NCBI GenBank assembly: GCA_903898475.1
Contig: CAIUFU010000120.1
Span: 1-7,331 of the forward strand
DNA from: an uncultured Alphaproteobacteria bacterium
GTDB lineage: Bacteria > Pseudomonadota > Alphaproteobacteria > Rickettsiales > UBA1997
Length of the DNA: 7,331 nucleotides
Reading direction: 5' to 3'
Under the pieces are notes generated by a model that made no database searches, had not been told where the DNA came from, and saw nothing but the letters and a program-made list of their open reading frames with translations. Every line of letters starts with the position of its first letter. Position 1 is the stretch's first letter. This document shows positions 1 to 7,136 of this stretch, piece after piece. The position numbers and the translations under genes are program-made.

Positions 1-301
1 AGCGGTGGTTGGTCAGCTGTGTATTTGAGACCAATCCTATCAAGAACGCTGTTGAACATATCACGGTGATGATGCTCAAAAACGTTCTGGGTGCTGGTCG
101 TCCACTTGTCGTTCAACCCCCTGCGCCAAATCACTAATGCCTTCTTCGCTTCGTGCTTGCTGAATCAATTCGCGATTTTGCAGAAAGAAATCCACTGCCT
201 CTGTAGGAGTTGGAACAACCAAAGCAGAAAAACATCTGACCTTAGCTTCAGGAATGGCTGGCCTTGCAAAAAAATTATTTCTTAACTTTAAAAATCTTCG
301 A
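1..301. other. Unresolved stretch downstream of rph
   Basis: No gene here can be named. The first 240 bases are about 47% G+C by hand count; an AT-rich patch with a run of seven A follows at about 268-296. Three readings stay open and look loosely protein-like: a minus-strand frame ending at 76 (listed separately); another minus-strand frame from about position 165 to the left edge, containing WRRGLNDKWTTSTQNVFEHH; and a plus-strand frame from position 3 to a TAA at 135-137, containing KNAVEHITVMMLKNVLGAGR. They overlap, so at most one or two can be real. Possible explanations are a frameshifted gene remnant, the 3' end of a convergent gene entering from the left, or non-coding DNA. The sequence does not resemble rdgB, which often neighbours rph in alphaproteobacteria. 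Confidence 0.5.
52..79. repeat. Small imperfect inverted repeat (hairpin)
   Basis: TTGA (52-55), CAT (57-59) and ATCAC (60-64) pair with GTGAT (66-70), ATG (72-74) and TCAA (76-79). The result is about 12 base pairs around a very short centre, interrupted by one single-base bulge and one mismatch. It overlaps the stop codon of the weak minus-strand reading frame that ends at 76. There is no T run on either side, so it is a poor candidate for an intrinsic terminator. It could be a protein-binding palindrome, part of a structured RNA, or chance. Confidence 0.3.
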
Positions 302-315
302 CTAGCTGACCACAT
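76..315 (-). CDS. Doubtful small hypothetical ORF overlapping the rph end
   Basis: This is an open frame of 79 residues from an ATG at 313-315, which lies inside the last codons of rph in another frame. A TTG at 337-339 would lengthen it to 87 residues, and a GTG further in would leave about 39. The later part (VVPTPTEAVDFFLQNRELIQ, then a charged stretch ending DDQHPERF) has a G-rich first codon position, as real genes often do. The first third, running through the AT-rich patch, reads like chance translation. There is no signal peptide, membrane segment or motif I recognise. The adjacent frame on the same strand also reads plausibly further downstream, so a frameshifted remnant is as likely as an intact small gene. 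Function unknown; this is only a candidate. Confidence 0.2.
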   Translation of the reverse strand: MWSASRRFLKLRNNFFARPAIPEAKVRCFSALVVPTPTEAVDFFLQNRELIQQARSEEGISDLAQGVERQVDDQHPERF

Positions 316-1018
316 CAATTGCTTCTTTTTGAAGTTCAAAAATTTCCTTCGCTGCTGCTTTGGCTAATTCATACATTTGCGAAATCTGCTCGAAGCTCAT
401 GGCGCCCTGTTCTGCAGTGCCTTGTATTTCGATTAAATTGAACTCTTGGTTGATGACAAAATTAGCATCAACATCGCACTTGCTGTCTTCGGCGTAGTCT
501 AAATCTGCCACCACTTCACCTTGAAAAATTCCGCAAGAAAGCGCGCAGACTGAGCCGATTAGCGGGTTTTGTTTGAGCAAGCCTTGACTCATGATTTTTT
601 TTACTGCGATTGCCAAAGCAACGTAGCCACCCGTAATTGCCGCACAGCGCGTGCCACCGTCAGCTTGAATCACATCGCAATCGATGATGATTTGGCGTTC
701 ACCCAATTTTTTTACATCAATGACAGAACGCAGTGAGCGGCCGATTAAGCGCTGAATTTCAATCGAGCGACCATTTGGCTTCATTGGGTCGCGACTGTTG
801 CGGCTGTGAGTTGAGCGCGCCAACATGTTGTATTCTGCAGTCACCCACCCTTGATTTTTACCACGTAAAAATGGCGGAACTTTTTCGTCAATTGATGCGG
901 TGCACAAAACGTGAGTGTCGCCGAATTTTACTAAGCACGAACCTTCAGCGTATTTGTTAACGTTGGTTTCTAGTGATACTTCGCGGATTTGATTGGGAGT
1001 TCTTTTTGATGGGCGCAT
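302..1018 (-). CDS. rph: RNase PH (tRNA nucleotidyltransferase, phosphorolytic 3'-5' exoribonuclease)
   Basis: RNase PH removes nucleotides from RNA 3' ends using phosphate, releasing nucleoside diphosphates. It completes the maturation of tRNA 3' ends in the cytoplasm as a ring-shaped hexamer. The 238-residue product has the family's normal length and begins with the typical MRPSKR, which fixes the start. Diagnostic parts are AEGSCLVKFGDTHVLCTAS (about 25-43), the arginine in NGRSIEIQRLIGRSLR (about 82-97), GGTR at 121-124 that helps bind phosphate, and DYAEDSKCDVDANFV (174-188), whose D178 and D184 match the metal-binding aspartates of characterised enzymes. It is therefore predicted to be active. 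The usual alphaproteobacterial neighbours (hrcA, rdgB) are not seen. Upstream lies the typA hairpin, so rph needs its own promoter in a gap of about 80 bases or read-through from typA. The bases just before the ATG are C-rich (CCCCTCCC) and hold no Shine-Dalgarno motif. Confidence 0.97.
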   Translation of the reverse strand: MRPSKRTPNQIREVSLETNVNKYAEGSCLVKFGDTHVLCTASIDEKVPPFLRGKNQGWVTAEYNMLARSTHSRNSRDPMKPNGRSIEIQRLIGRSLRSVIDVKKLGERQIIIDCDVIQADGGTRCAAITGGYVALAIAVKKIMSQGLLKQNPLIGSVCALSCGIFQGEVVADLDYAEDSKCDVDANFVINQEFNLIEIQGTAEQGAMSFEQISQMYELAKAAAKEIFELQKEAIDVVS

Positions 1019-1050
1019 GGGAGGGGAATTTGCAGGGGGAATAAAACTTC

Positions 1051-1086
1051 AATTCCTCTCTCGGCATTAACGCCAAGAGAGGAATT
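1051..1086 (-). terminator. Strong hairpin after typA, probable terminator
   Basis: Two 15-base arms (1051-1065 and 1072-1086) flank a 6-base loop. On the minus strand the stem reads AATTCCTCTCTTGGC, loop GTTAAT, then GCCGAGAGAGGAATT. The single imperfect position is a G-U pair in the minus-strand transcript but an A-C mismatch in the plus-strand one, so the structure fits transcription leftward out of typA. It begins 15 bases after the typA stop. The following tract (GAAGTTTTATT) is only partly T-rich, so termination may be incomplete, or the hairpin may instead protect the mRNA 3' end or lie in the rph leader. Confidence 0.75.
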
Positions 1087-1101
1087 CGCAGAACTTCTTA
1101 A

Positions 1102-2949
1102 CTATTCTTCTTGTACAAAATCAAACTTAGCTTCTTTGCTTCTGCCTAGACGTTTTCTGTCGTTAGAATCTAAGAATTTTTTACGTAAACGTAGTGATTT
1201 TGGCGTCACTTCCACCAATTCATCTTCACCAACGTAAGTAATCATGTCTTCCAAAGTAAGCTCTCTTGGTGGGATCAAACGAATCGCTTCGTCAGTTCCA
1301 GAGGCACGAACGTTGGTTAATTGTTTACCTTTCAAAACGTTAATTTCCAAATCACCTTGTTTTGAGTTTTCACCAATCACCATTCCTGAGTAAACTTTTT
1401 GCTGAGGTTTGATGAACATGGTACCACGATCTTGCAAGTTCCAAAGCGCGTAGGCAACTGCTTCACCAGGTTCGGTTGCAATCAAAGCACCGTTTTTCTT
1501 GTAAGCGATTTCACCTTTGTAAGGCACGTAAGCGTGGAAGATTCTGTTCAAAACGCCCGAACCTTTTGTGTCGGTTAAGAATTCGCTTTGGTAGCCGATA
1601 AGCCCACGTGAAGGCACGTAAAATACCAAACGATTTTTGCCGCCAGAAGATGGTCTCATTTCGATCATTTCACCTTTGCGTGAAGAAAGTTTTTCAACTA
1701 CAACACCGCTGAAAGCTTCATCAACGTCAACTACAACTTCTTCAACTGGCTCTAACATATCGCCATTTGCTTCTTTTTTGAAAAGAACGCGAGGTCTTGA
1801 AACTGAAAGCTCAAAGCCTTCACGACGCATGTTTTCAATCAAAACACCAAGTTGTAATTCTCCACGTCCACCAACTTCAAAAGCGTCTTTGGCGTCAGAT
1901 TCTTTAACTTTAATCGCAACGTTAGTTTCATCTTCAGCAAATAGACGTTCGCGAATCATGCGTGAAGTTACTTTGGTGCCTTCCATACCAGCCAAAGGTG
2001 AATCATTTACGCTGATTGTGATTGCCATTGTAGGCGGATCAATCGGAGTTGATTTGATTGGTTCAGAAACTGACATGTCGCAAAGAGTGTCGGCAACTGA
2101 AGCTTTTTCTAAGCCTGCAATTGAAACGATGTCGCCAGCTTGCGCTTCTTCGACAGGAACTTTTTCTACACCGCGAAACACGTGTAACTTGGTTAGGCGC
2201 CCCTGCTCAACAACTTCACCTTTAAGGTTAATTGCTTTGAAGCTCATCAAGTTTTTAGCTTTTCCAGAGTAAATACGACCAGTCAACATACGGCCGAAAT
2301 AAGGGCTGCGGTCAAGCAAAGTAGCCAACATTTTGAAAGGACCATCAACGTCAAATGCTGGTGGATTTACGTGCGAAATAATCAAATCAAAAAGTGGTGA
2401 TAAATCTTTGCGTTCGTCTTTTTCCATGTCAGCAACACACCAGCCGTCGCGGCCCACAGCGTAGAGAACCGGAAAATCTAACTGTTGTTCGTTAGCGTTT
2501 AATGAAACGAAAAGGTCGAAAATTTCGTTCAAAACTTCATCAGGGCGAGCATCACCGCGATCAATTTTGTTAATGATTACAATCGGCTTCAAACCAAGAG
2601 CCAAAGCTTTTGAAAGCACGAATTTAGTTTGTGGCATTACGCCTTCAGCTGAGTCAACCAAAAGCAAAGTAGAGTCAGCCATTGAAAGAACGCGCTCAAC
2701 TTCACCACCGAAATCGGCGTGTCCTGGGGTATCGATTACGTTGATTTTATTGTCTTTCCACATGATGGAAGTGCATTTCGCCAAAATGGTAATGCCTCGC
2801 TCTTTTTCCAAATCGTTGGAATCCATTACGCGAGTTTCAACTTGTTGGTTAGCACGGAAAGTGCCGCTTTGATGCAACATGGCATCGATCATTGTAGTTT
2901 TGCCATGGTCAACGTGAGCAATGATGGCAACGTTTCTAAAGGTAGTCAT
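1102..2949 (-). CDS. typA: Translational GTPase TypA/BipA
   Basis: TypA (BipA) is a ribosome-binding GTPase related to EF-G and LepA. It assists ribosome assembly, especially at low temperature or under stress, and affects expression of stress and surface functions. The 615 residues are close to the family's usual length of about 607. In order: P-loop AHVDHGKTT (11-19), switch I RGITI (51-55), switch II DTPGHADFGGEVERV (73-87), NKID (127-130); then the beta-barrel domain 2 (about 200-300), the EF-G-like alpha/beta domains (about 300-480, with GGRGELQLG and SRGLIGYQSEFLT), and the TypA-specific C-terminal domain (AYALWNLQDRGTMFIKPQQK, then VGEDELVEVTPKSLRLRKK near the end). No key residue is missing. 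The ATG start puts the P-loop at its normal place. Upstream is a plausible promoter with a leader of about 70 bases; no Shine-Dalgarno motif precedes the ATG (AACTTACCA). A strong hairpin follows the stop codon. Confidence 0.98.
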   Translation of the reverse strand: MTTFRNVAIIAHVDHGKTTMIDAMLHQSGTFRANQQVETRVMDSNDLEKERGITILAKCTSIMWKDNKINVIDTPGHADFGGEVERVLSMADSTLLLVDSAEGVMPQTKFVLSKALALGLKPIVIINKIDRGDARPDEVLNEIFDLFVSLNANEQQLDFPVLYAVGRDGWCVADMEKDERKDLSPLFDLIISHVNPPAFDVDGPFKMLATLLDRSPYFGRMLTGRIYSGKAKNLMSFKAINLKGEVVEQGRLTKLHVFRGVEKVPVEEAQAGDIVSIAGLEKASVADTLCDMSVSEPIKSTPIDPPTMAITISVNDSPLAGMEGTKVTSRMIRERLFAEDETNVAIKVKESDAKDAFEVGGRGELQLGVLIENMRREGFELSVSRPRVLFKKEANGDMLEPVEEVVVDVDEAFSGVVVEKLSSRKGEMIEMRPSSGGKNRLVFYVPSRGLIGYQSEFLTDTKGSGVLNRIFHAYVPYKGEIAYKKNGALIATEPGEAVAYALWNLQDRGTMFIKPQQKVYSGMVIGENSKQGDLEINVLKGKQLTNVRASGTDEAIRLIPPRELTLEDMITYVGEDELVEVTPKSLRLRKKFLDSNDRKRLGRSKEAKFDFVQEE

Positions 2950-3023
2950 TGGTAAGTTTTTAAAGTTTTAGGAAAGAGGGGATTCTTGAGAGACAGCCAA
3001 CAGCGTGTCAAAAAGGAGGGCGC

Positions 3024-3051
3024 AAAGTAGGAAGAAAAATTAAGCTGTCAA
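3024..3051 (-). promoter_or_regulatory. Candidate sigma70-type promoter for typA
   Basis: Read on the minus strand, a perfect -35 element TTGACA (3051-3046) is followed after 16 bases by TACTTT (3029-3024), a four-of-six match to TATAAT. Transcription would begin near 3017 and give typA a leader of roughly 68 bases. The placement fits, because the panB operon appears to end upstream of it. The weak -10 box and 16-base spacing leave room for doubt; the -35 box is the convincing part. Confidence 0.5.
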
Positions 3052-3187
3052 TTTTTAAGACCAAACCAGCACAAGTCAGACCAACAATCTTCGCGAAAAA
3101 ACATGGCGAATTTTTTTAAAAATGAGATTTCAAAAGTCTTTTTTTCACAAGCGACCCTGCTTAGAGCCTTGATTTTACTGCATTGTT

Positions 3188-3222
3188 AAAAAACCCAACA
3201 TTTTCTCCAGCTCGGAGAAAAT
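3188..3222 (-). terminator. Probable terminator of the panB operon
   Basis: A perfect 9-bp inverted repeat (ATTTTCTCC at 3200-3208, GGAGAAAAT at 3214-3222) encloses a 5-base loop and begins 12 bases beyond the panB stop codon. On the minus strand the hairpin is followed by GTTGGG and then six T's (3193-3188). The six-base gap before the T run and the A/T-rich base of the stem make it weaker than a textbook intrinsic terminator. Its position at the end of an operon, just before a separate promoter, supports the call. Confidence 0.6.
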
Positions 3223-3233
3223 TCAAACATCAC

Positions 3234-4022
3234 CTAAACTAAATTCTCTTTTGCCGGAAATTTTTTCGATTTCACATCAGAAGAAAAACTCTCAACAGCG
3301 CGCGAAATTTCTCCCGCCAAATCGGCGTAATATTTTACAAATCTTGGTTTGAATTCTTGGTTTAATCCGAGCAAATCGTCAATTACTAAAACCTGTCCGT
3401 CGCATTCAGATGATGCTCCAATACCAATTGTCGGAATTTGAATTGAGCGCGAAATTTCTGCTGCCAATTTTTCTGGCACCGCTTCAATAACCATTGAGAA
3501 GGCGCCGGCCTCTTCCAACAATTTTGCTGTTTCTAAAATCTCTTTTGCTGCTTCCTCGCTGCGTCCTTGATATTTGTAGCCACCGATTTTGCGCACGCTT
3601 TGCGGTAAAAGTCCGACATGCGCCATGACGTTGATTTTATTTTCGACTAGAAATTTTACGGTTGAAACCAGCTCACGCGAAGTCTCAATTTTAATGGCGT
3701 GGCATCCCGTTTGCGCGATTACTTTTTGTGCTGATTCTAGCGCTTGCTCTTTTGAGTTTTCGTAAGTTCCAAAAGGCAAATCCACCACCACAAAAGATTT
3801 TTTTGCGGCGCGCATCACTGCTTTGCCGTGATTAATCATCATTTCTAAAGTTACATCCACAGTGTCAGCAAGGCCGTAAACAACCATTCCCAAAGAATCA
3901 CCAACTAAAATCACGTCGCAATATTCATCTAAAATTTTTGCCATCGGAAAAGTGTAAGCGGTTAGACAAACTATTTTTTCGCGATTTTTTTTCTGTAAAA
4001 TTTTTGCAACTGAAGCTGTCAT
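3234..4022 (-). CDS. panB: 3-methyl-2-oxobutanoate hydroxymethyltransferase (ketopantoate hydroxymethyltransferase)
   Basis: PanB transfers a hydroxymethyl group from 5,10-methylenetetrahydrofolate to 2-oxoisovalerate, forming ketopantoate. This is the first committed step toward pantothenate and coenzyme A, in the cytoplasm. At 262 residues it matches the usual length (264 in E. coli). Seen in the sequence: LTAYTFPMAKILDE (20-33), VGDSLGMVVYG (40-50) with metal ligand D42, VDLPFGTY (80-87) with D81, IKIE (110-113) with K111 and E113, AHVGLLPQSV (134-143), GGYKYQGR (147-154), the catalytic glutamate in VIEAVP (E180), and IPTIGIGA (196-203). All active-site positions I know are present, so it should be functional. 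The ATG follows the asmA-family TAA with no spacer and no Shine-Dalgarno motif, so translation probably depends on ribosomes finishing the upstream gene. Its usual partner panC is not in the window; panB beside an AsmA-family gene is unusual. Confidence 0.97.
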   Translation of the reverse strand: MTASVAKILQKKNREKIVCLTAYTFPMAKILDEYCDVILVGDSLGMVVYGLADTVDVTLEMMINHGKAVMRAAKKSFVVVDLPFGTYENSKEQALESAQKVIAQTGCHAIKIETSRELVSTVKFLVENKINVMAHVGLLPQSVRKIGGYKYQGRSEEAAKEILETAKLLEEAGAFSMVIEAVPEKLAAEISRSIQIPTIGIGASSECDGQVLVIDDLLGLNQEFKPRFVKYYADLAGEISRAVESFSSDVKSKKFPAKENLV

Positions 4023-4025
4023 TTA
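4020..4025 (-). promoter_or_regulatory. Spacer-free stop/start junction (TAAATG), AsmA-family gene to panB
   Basis: The AsmA-family TAA (4025-4023) is followed directly by the panB ATG (4022-4020), the same arrangement as at the preceding junction. The bases before it (CCAATTTTCATCCGC) have no Shine-Dalgarno motif. The panB N-terminus aligns well with known PanB proteins from this ATG, so the start is not in doubt, and translational coupling is the simplest explanation. Confidence 0.8.
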
Positions 4026-7000
4026 GCGGATGAAAATTGGTTGAAGCATTTTTGATTTTGCCTGATTAGAGAAAGATTCTTGCGAATTCGAAGCTGCTTT
4101 TGCCTGATCTAAAAGCGATAATTTAACCACCTCTTCTTCCTTAGGCGCCGCGGGTTTGGTCAAGCCAAGATATTGCTTCACCTGATCTAAATTTGTGGTT
4201 TGCGAAAGCTCCTCAAAAGAGCCATTGATGTTAGTTGCGATGTTGATTGGCGTTTGTTTTGCACGTGTTCCAGTTAAGAAAATCACGTTGAACAAACTAT
4301 TCACCGTGTTTTTAGACAAGTTAACTGTGCCGGTCAAAATTCCGTTAATTGCGGTTCCGGAAATGTTGGCACTAAGTTTACCGTCAGTCGCACCATTAAT
4401 TTTAATCGAACCGACCGCCTGTTTGAAAGCAGTAGAGCTTTCGGGATTTAACAAAACTTTCTCCGGCTCAAGCAAATCTTGCGCATTGGTTTTAGGCGCA
4501 AACATTTTTTTGACCAAGTCATCCAAACCATATCCCACAACTGTAGGCGCCACAGCGCTAAATTTTATTTCGCTAATTAGAGATTGAGAAAACTCCTCTT
4601 TCTTAGTTGCAGTTGCCGTGACGTTAGCAGAAATATTAGCAATTCCCGAAACGTTTTTAATGCCCAAAATGTCAGGTAAAAATTCTTTCAAAGCCACATT
4701 GTTAAAAGTCAGATTACCGTTGATTACCTTGCTTAAACCAATGCCAATCAGACCTTTGTAATTAAATTTTCCGCCATACATCTCGCTACTAAATTCTGCA
4801 TTTTTAATACTTCCCTCCGACAATCTTCCCGCCAATTTGAAGTTGCCTAACTCGACACCATCCAATTTTAAATTGGCAAAATTCAAACCGATCTGCCCGT
4901 TAAATCCTTCAAGTGAGGGCATGTCAAAAAACTGATCGAAAAAATTTTGTTTCTTCGATTTTTTATCATCAATTTTTTCGGGATTCTGCACCGTTTCGTA
5001 ATGAAATTTCTCCGCCGCCACATTGATCATGAAGCGCGGAGATTTGTCGCTAATATCCACCAACATGTCAGCGGTTAAATCGGTGATTTCTGATTTTAAT
5101 TTGAGATTTTCAATTTGAATGTAACCGCGACCAAAGCTTAGTTTCATTGATTGGTCGGCAAATTCTTCACCGCCGTAAATCAACTTGTCGAAGCTCAAAT
5201 CAAATTGCGCGTTGGAAGAAATGTCGTTGAGCCACAGCAATTTTCTAATCAACATTCCAGGTGAAAAATAGAGATTGTGGTTCGAGGTTAAAAAATAGTC
5301 GTCGATGTTGAATTTATTGCTGCTAAAACGACTTTTAAGATTTGCTACTTTGTCGGTATTATCGATGGTGATCTCGCCCAAAAACTCGCTATTGTCGCTA
5401 TTTAAATTCAGATAAAAATTGCTGAGCTTGCTGATATTTGGCACCAAAAAAATATCCGAATAGATGTTGTATTCTTTGAGATTATCGAATTTCAAATTTT
5501 GTGATTCGATTTTCAGCCACGTAAAAATATCTTTTAAGCTCTTGCCGCTAACATCAAATTTACCAATAAATTTCGGCACATTGCCGCTATTATCAACCAC
5601 TCCACTTACTCTGAACAAACCATCTCCAGGAATTCTAAAAGTCAGCGGTGAAATCATAACCTCACCTTCGTGAGAAATTGTGGCGTAAAGACTGGCATCC
5701 TTAATTTCGCCTTCGAGATATTTGATATTATCGATTTGTATTTCAGCGGTGAGGTCAAAATCTTTGATTTTTTTGACTAAACTAAGATCAATTTTCTTCG
5801 CAGCTTCTTCAGCTTTTTTTTCTTCTTCGGTTTTAATGATTGTTGATTTTGTCTGTTCGCCATTTTCAGGAAGAAGTGGCAAATTCTGCGGCAAAGTTTC
5901 AACCGTATCATCCAAAGATTCTGCCGCACTTAGCTTCTCGACAATGTCAGCTGCAGCCACAGTCACTGAGTCTGGCGACAAAATATTGTCCAGATCAAGA
6001 TTTTCCAAAGCTAAACTCACATCAATATTTGGCATTTTATCAGTAAAACTTACATCAATTTCACCTTTGCCATTAACCAAACTGGAATTGATTAACAAAT
6101 TTGCCACAGCGATTTCTTTTGCCTTACTTGTAACGTCGGCACTGATTTTAATTGGCTTGCCGTTTAATTTAAATTTTTCCGAAAGCACACTTTCGCCACC
6201 AATGTAGCTTTTGTAAAAAGTTTTAAATTCAGCAATTTCCACTTCCATTTTGCCGTTAAAATCACTGGCAAAAACTCCTAAATTGTCGGAGGTAAAATTT
6301 CCTTTCACGCGAATTTGCAGAGCCTGAGAATTCAACTCCAAGAAGGAGTCCGGCTTTTTCTTTTGTGAATTAAATTTGACGTTAATTTTAAAATTACTGA
6401 GAATTTTTTCTGAGATAAAATTTCCCGCCGCAAACATTTTTTTGGCACCAACTTGCATCTCGGCATTGATCGCCGTCACTTCTTTTTTCTTGTCAAAAGC
6501 ATCGTAAGAAATCAGCGCACTATTTTTTATTACAATGCGCGGAGTGTTTCTAGAATTGACTTGAGAGCTTTCGACATCAGCAACCGAAAATAATTTTGCG
6601 CTAATCCCTGAGCTATTTTTTTTAGTCTCAGTTGCAGCGTTTTTTAACAACTCTCCCGACAATGCTGTGAAGGCATCATCATGCGTCACCAACTGGCCGC
6701 TATCTTGATAAGATTGTAGCACCGCTTTGGTAAAAATTATTTTTCTAATCGCCGAATCTTTCGCAAATTTAAAAACGGTTAATTTGATTTGAGCCTTTCT
6801 GGCGTAGAGATTGTAAACTTTTTCTGGGGCATTTTCTTCCGATTTAATCCGGTAATTCTGCAGCAAAACATCATTCATGGTGATGGTTGGAGTGGGCAAA
6901 AAAGAAACTTTCACATCGCCCAAAATCGCAAAATTAGCACCAGAAATTTGACTAACTTTTTGCGAAATTTGAAATTTTAACGCCGCATTATTGAAGAGAA

Positions 7001-7133
7001 ATGGCACCAAGCCCAAAAGCAAAAATAATCCGAAAAACACCGCAGCACCAATACGCACACCCTCTGACTTGAAGATACGATTTTTGATTTTTTCAATAAA
7101 TTGCGCTGTAGGAGTTGTTTCAGTTTCGCTCAT
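4023..7133 (-). CDS. AsmA family protein (inner-membrane anchored, periplasmic)
   Basis: This 1036-residue protein has a short cytoplasmic tail with KIKNRIFKSEGVR (15-27), one membrane helix (about 28-47, AAVFFGLFLLLGLVPFLF at its core), and a long predicted periplasmic part. Right after the helix comes the typical AsmA N-terminal block (ALKFQISQKVSQISGANF to LPTPTITMNDVLL, about 51-91). The body is rich in alternating beta-type segments. A charged, low-complexity linker at about 424-450 (KTEEEKKAEEAAKK) splits it in two, and a second lysine-rich patch lies at about 719-729. The C-terminal AsmA region runs from about 820 to 990 (IKNVSGIANISANV, GILTGTVNLSKNTV, TPINIATNINGSFEEL). Relatives such as AsmA, YhdP and TamB are linked to outer-membrane assembly and phospholipid movement between membranes; the role here is inferred from family membership. 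It is longer than E. coli AsmA (617 residues). It starts directly on the preceding gene's stop and ends directly at panB. Confidence 0.9.
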   Translation of the reverse strand: MSETETTPTAQFIEKIKNRIFKSEGVRIGAAVFFGLFLLLGLVPFLFNNAALKFQISQKVSQISGANFAILGDVKVSFLPTPTITMNDVLLQNYRIKSEENAPEKVYNLYARKAQIKLTVFKFAKDSAIRKIIFTKAVLQSYQDSGQLVTHDDAFTALSGELLKNAATETKKNSSGISAKLFSVADVESSQVNSRNTPRIVIKNSALISYDAFDKKKEVTAINAEMQVGAKKMFAAGNFISEKILSNFKINVKFNSQKKKPDSFLELNSQALQIRVKGNFTSDNLGVFASDFNGKMEVEIAEFKTFYKSYIGGESVLSEKFKLNGKPIKISADVTSKAKEIAVANLLINSSLVNGKGEIDVSFTDKMPNIDVSLALENLDLDNILSPDSVTVAAADIVEKLSAAESLDDTVETLPQNLPLLPENGEQTKSTIIKTEEEKKAEEAAKKIDLSLVKKIKDFDLTAEIQIDNIKYLEGEIKDASLYATISHEGEVMISPLTFRIPGDGLFRVSGVVDNSGNVPKFIGKFDVSGKSLKDIFTWLKIESQNLKFDNLKEYNIYSDIFLVPNISKLSNFYLNLNSDNSEFLGEITIDNTDKVANLKSRFSSNKFNIDDYFLTSNHNLYFSPGMLIRKLLWLNDISSNAQFDLSFDKLIYGGEEFADQSMKLSFGRGYIQIENLKLKSEITDLTADMLVDISDKSPRFMINVAAEKFHYETVQNPEKIDDKKSKKQNFFDQFFDMPSLEGFNGQIGLNFANLKLDGVELGNFKLAGRLSEGSIKNAEFSSEMYGGKFNYKGLIGIGLSKVINGNLTFNNVALKEFLPDILGIKNVSGIANISANVTATATKKEEFSQSLISEIKFSAVAPTVVGYGLDDLVKKMFAPKTNAQDLLEPEKVLLNPESSTAFKQAVGSIKINGATDGKLSANISGTAINGILTGTVNLSKNTVNSLFNVIFLTGTRAKQTPINIATNINGSFEELSQTTNLDQVKQYLGLTKPAAPKEEEVVKLSLLDQAKAASNSQESFSNQAKSKMLQPIFIR

Positions 7134-7136
7134 TTA
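7131..7136 (-). promoter_or_regulatory. Spacer-free stop/start junction (TAAATG), small membrane protein to AsmA-family gene
   Basis: On the minus strand the upstream stop TAA (7136-7134) is followed at once by the downstream start ATG (7133-7131). The preceding bases (AATATCGATTCT) contain no Shine-Dalgarno motif, so initiation here most likely relies on ribosomes that have just terminated. This fixes the AsmA-family start, which also leaves the usual short cytoplasmic tail before the membrane helix. Confidence 0.75.

Larger units (their letters stand above)
2950..3233. other. Intergenic region between panB and typA
   Basis: This 284-base gap contains the putative panB terminator at its right end and the typA promoter and leader at its left end. 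The middle (about 3055-3185) is AT-rich with several A or T runs. I see no convincing gene, tRNA or riboswitch in it. A weak plus-strand inverted repeat (TTCGC at 3090-3094, GCGAA at 3106-3110) before seven T's, and an 18-codon minus-strand frame ending at 3048, were considered and rejected. Confidence 0.6.

Noticed and set aside
7..36. Stem GGTTGGTC / GACCAATC near the left edge, considered as part of a tRNA or tmRNA
   Set aside because: The 14-base loop and surroundings do not fit a tRNA cloverleaf, and no tmRNA tag-like reading frame is visible.
1637..2272. A 211-codon plus-strand open frame opposite typA
   Set aside because: It lies wholly inside typA, is rich in Ser/Thr/Pro as expected from an antisense reading, and has no recognisable domain.
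3011..3020. Perfect plus-strand Shine-Dalgarno-like AAAAGGAGGG
   Set aside because: No start codon follows at a usable distance and no plus-strand gene is present, so it is most likely chance.
3048..3104. An 18-codon minus-strand frame (MFFREDCWSDLCWFGLKN) that could be a leader peptide
   Set aside because: Its stop overlaps the -35 box of the typA promoter, it has no ribosome binding site, and no attenuator structure follows it.
3090..3117. Plus-strand terminator-like repeat: TTCGC and GCGAA before seven T's
   Set aside because: The stem has only five pairs with an 11-base loop, and no plus-strand gene lies upstream to be terminated.
5722..6207. A 161-codon plus-strand open frame opposite the AsmA-family gene
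   Set aside because: It is antisense to a well-supported gene, with serine-rich composition and no motif.
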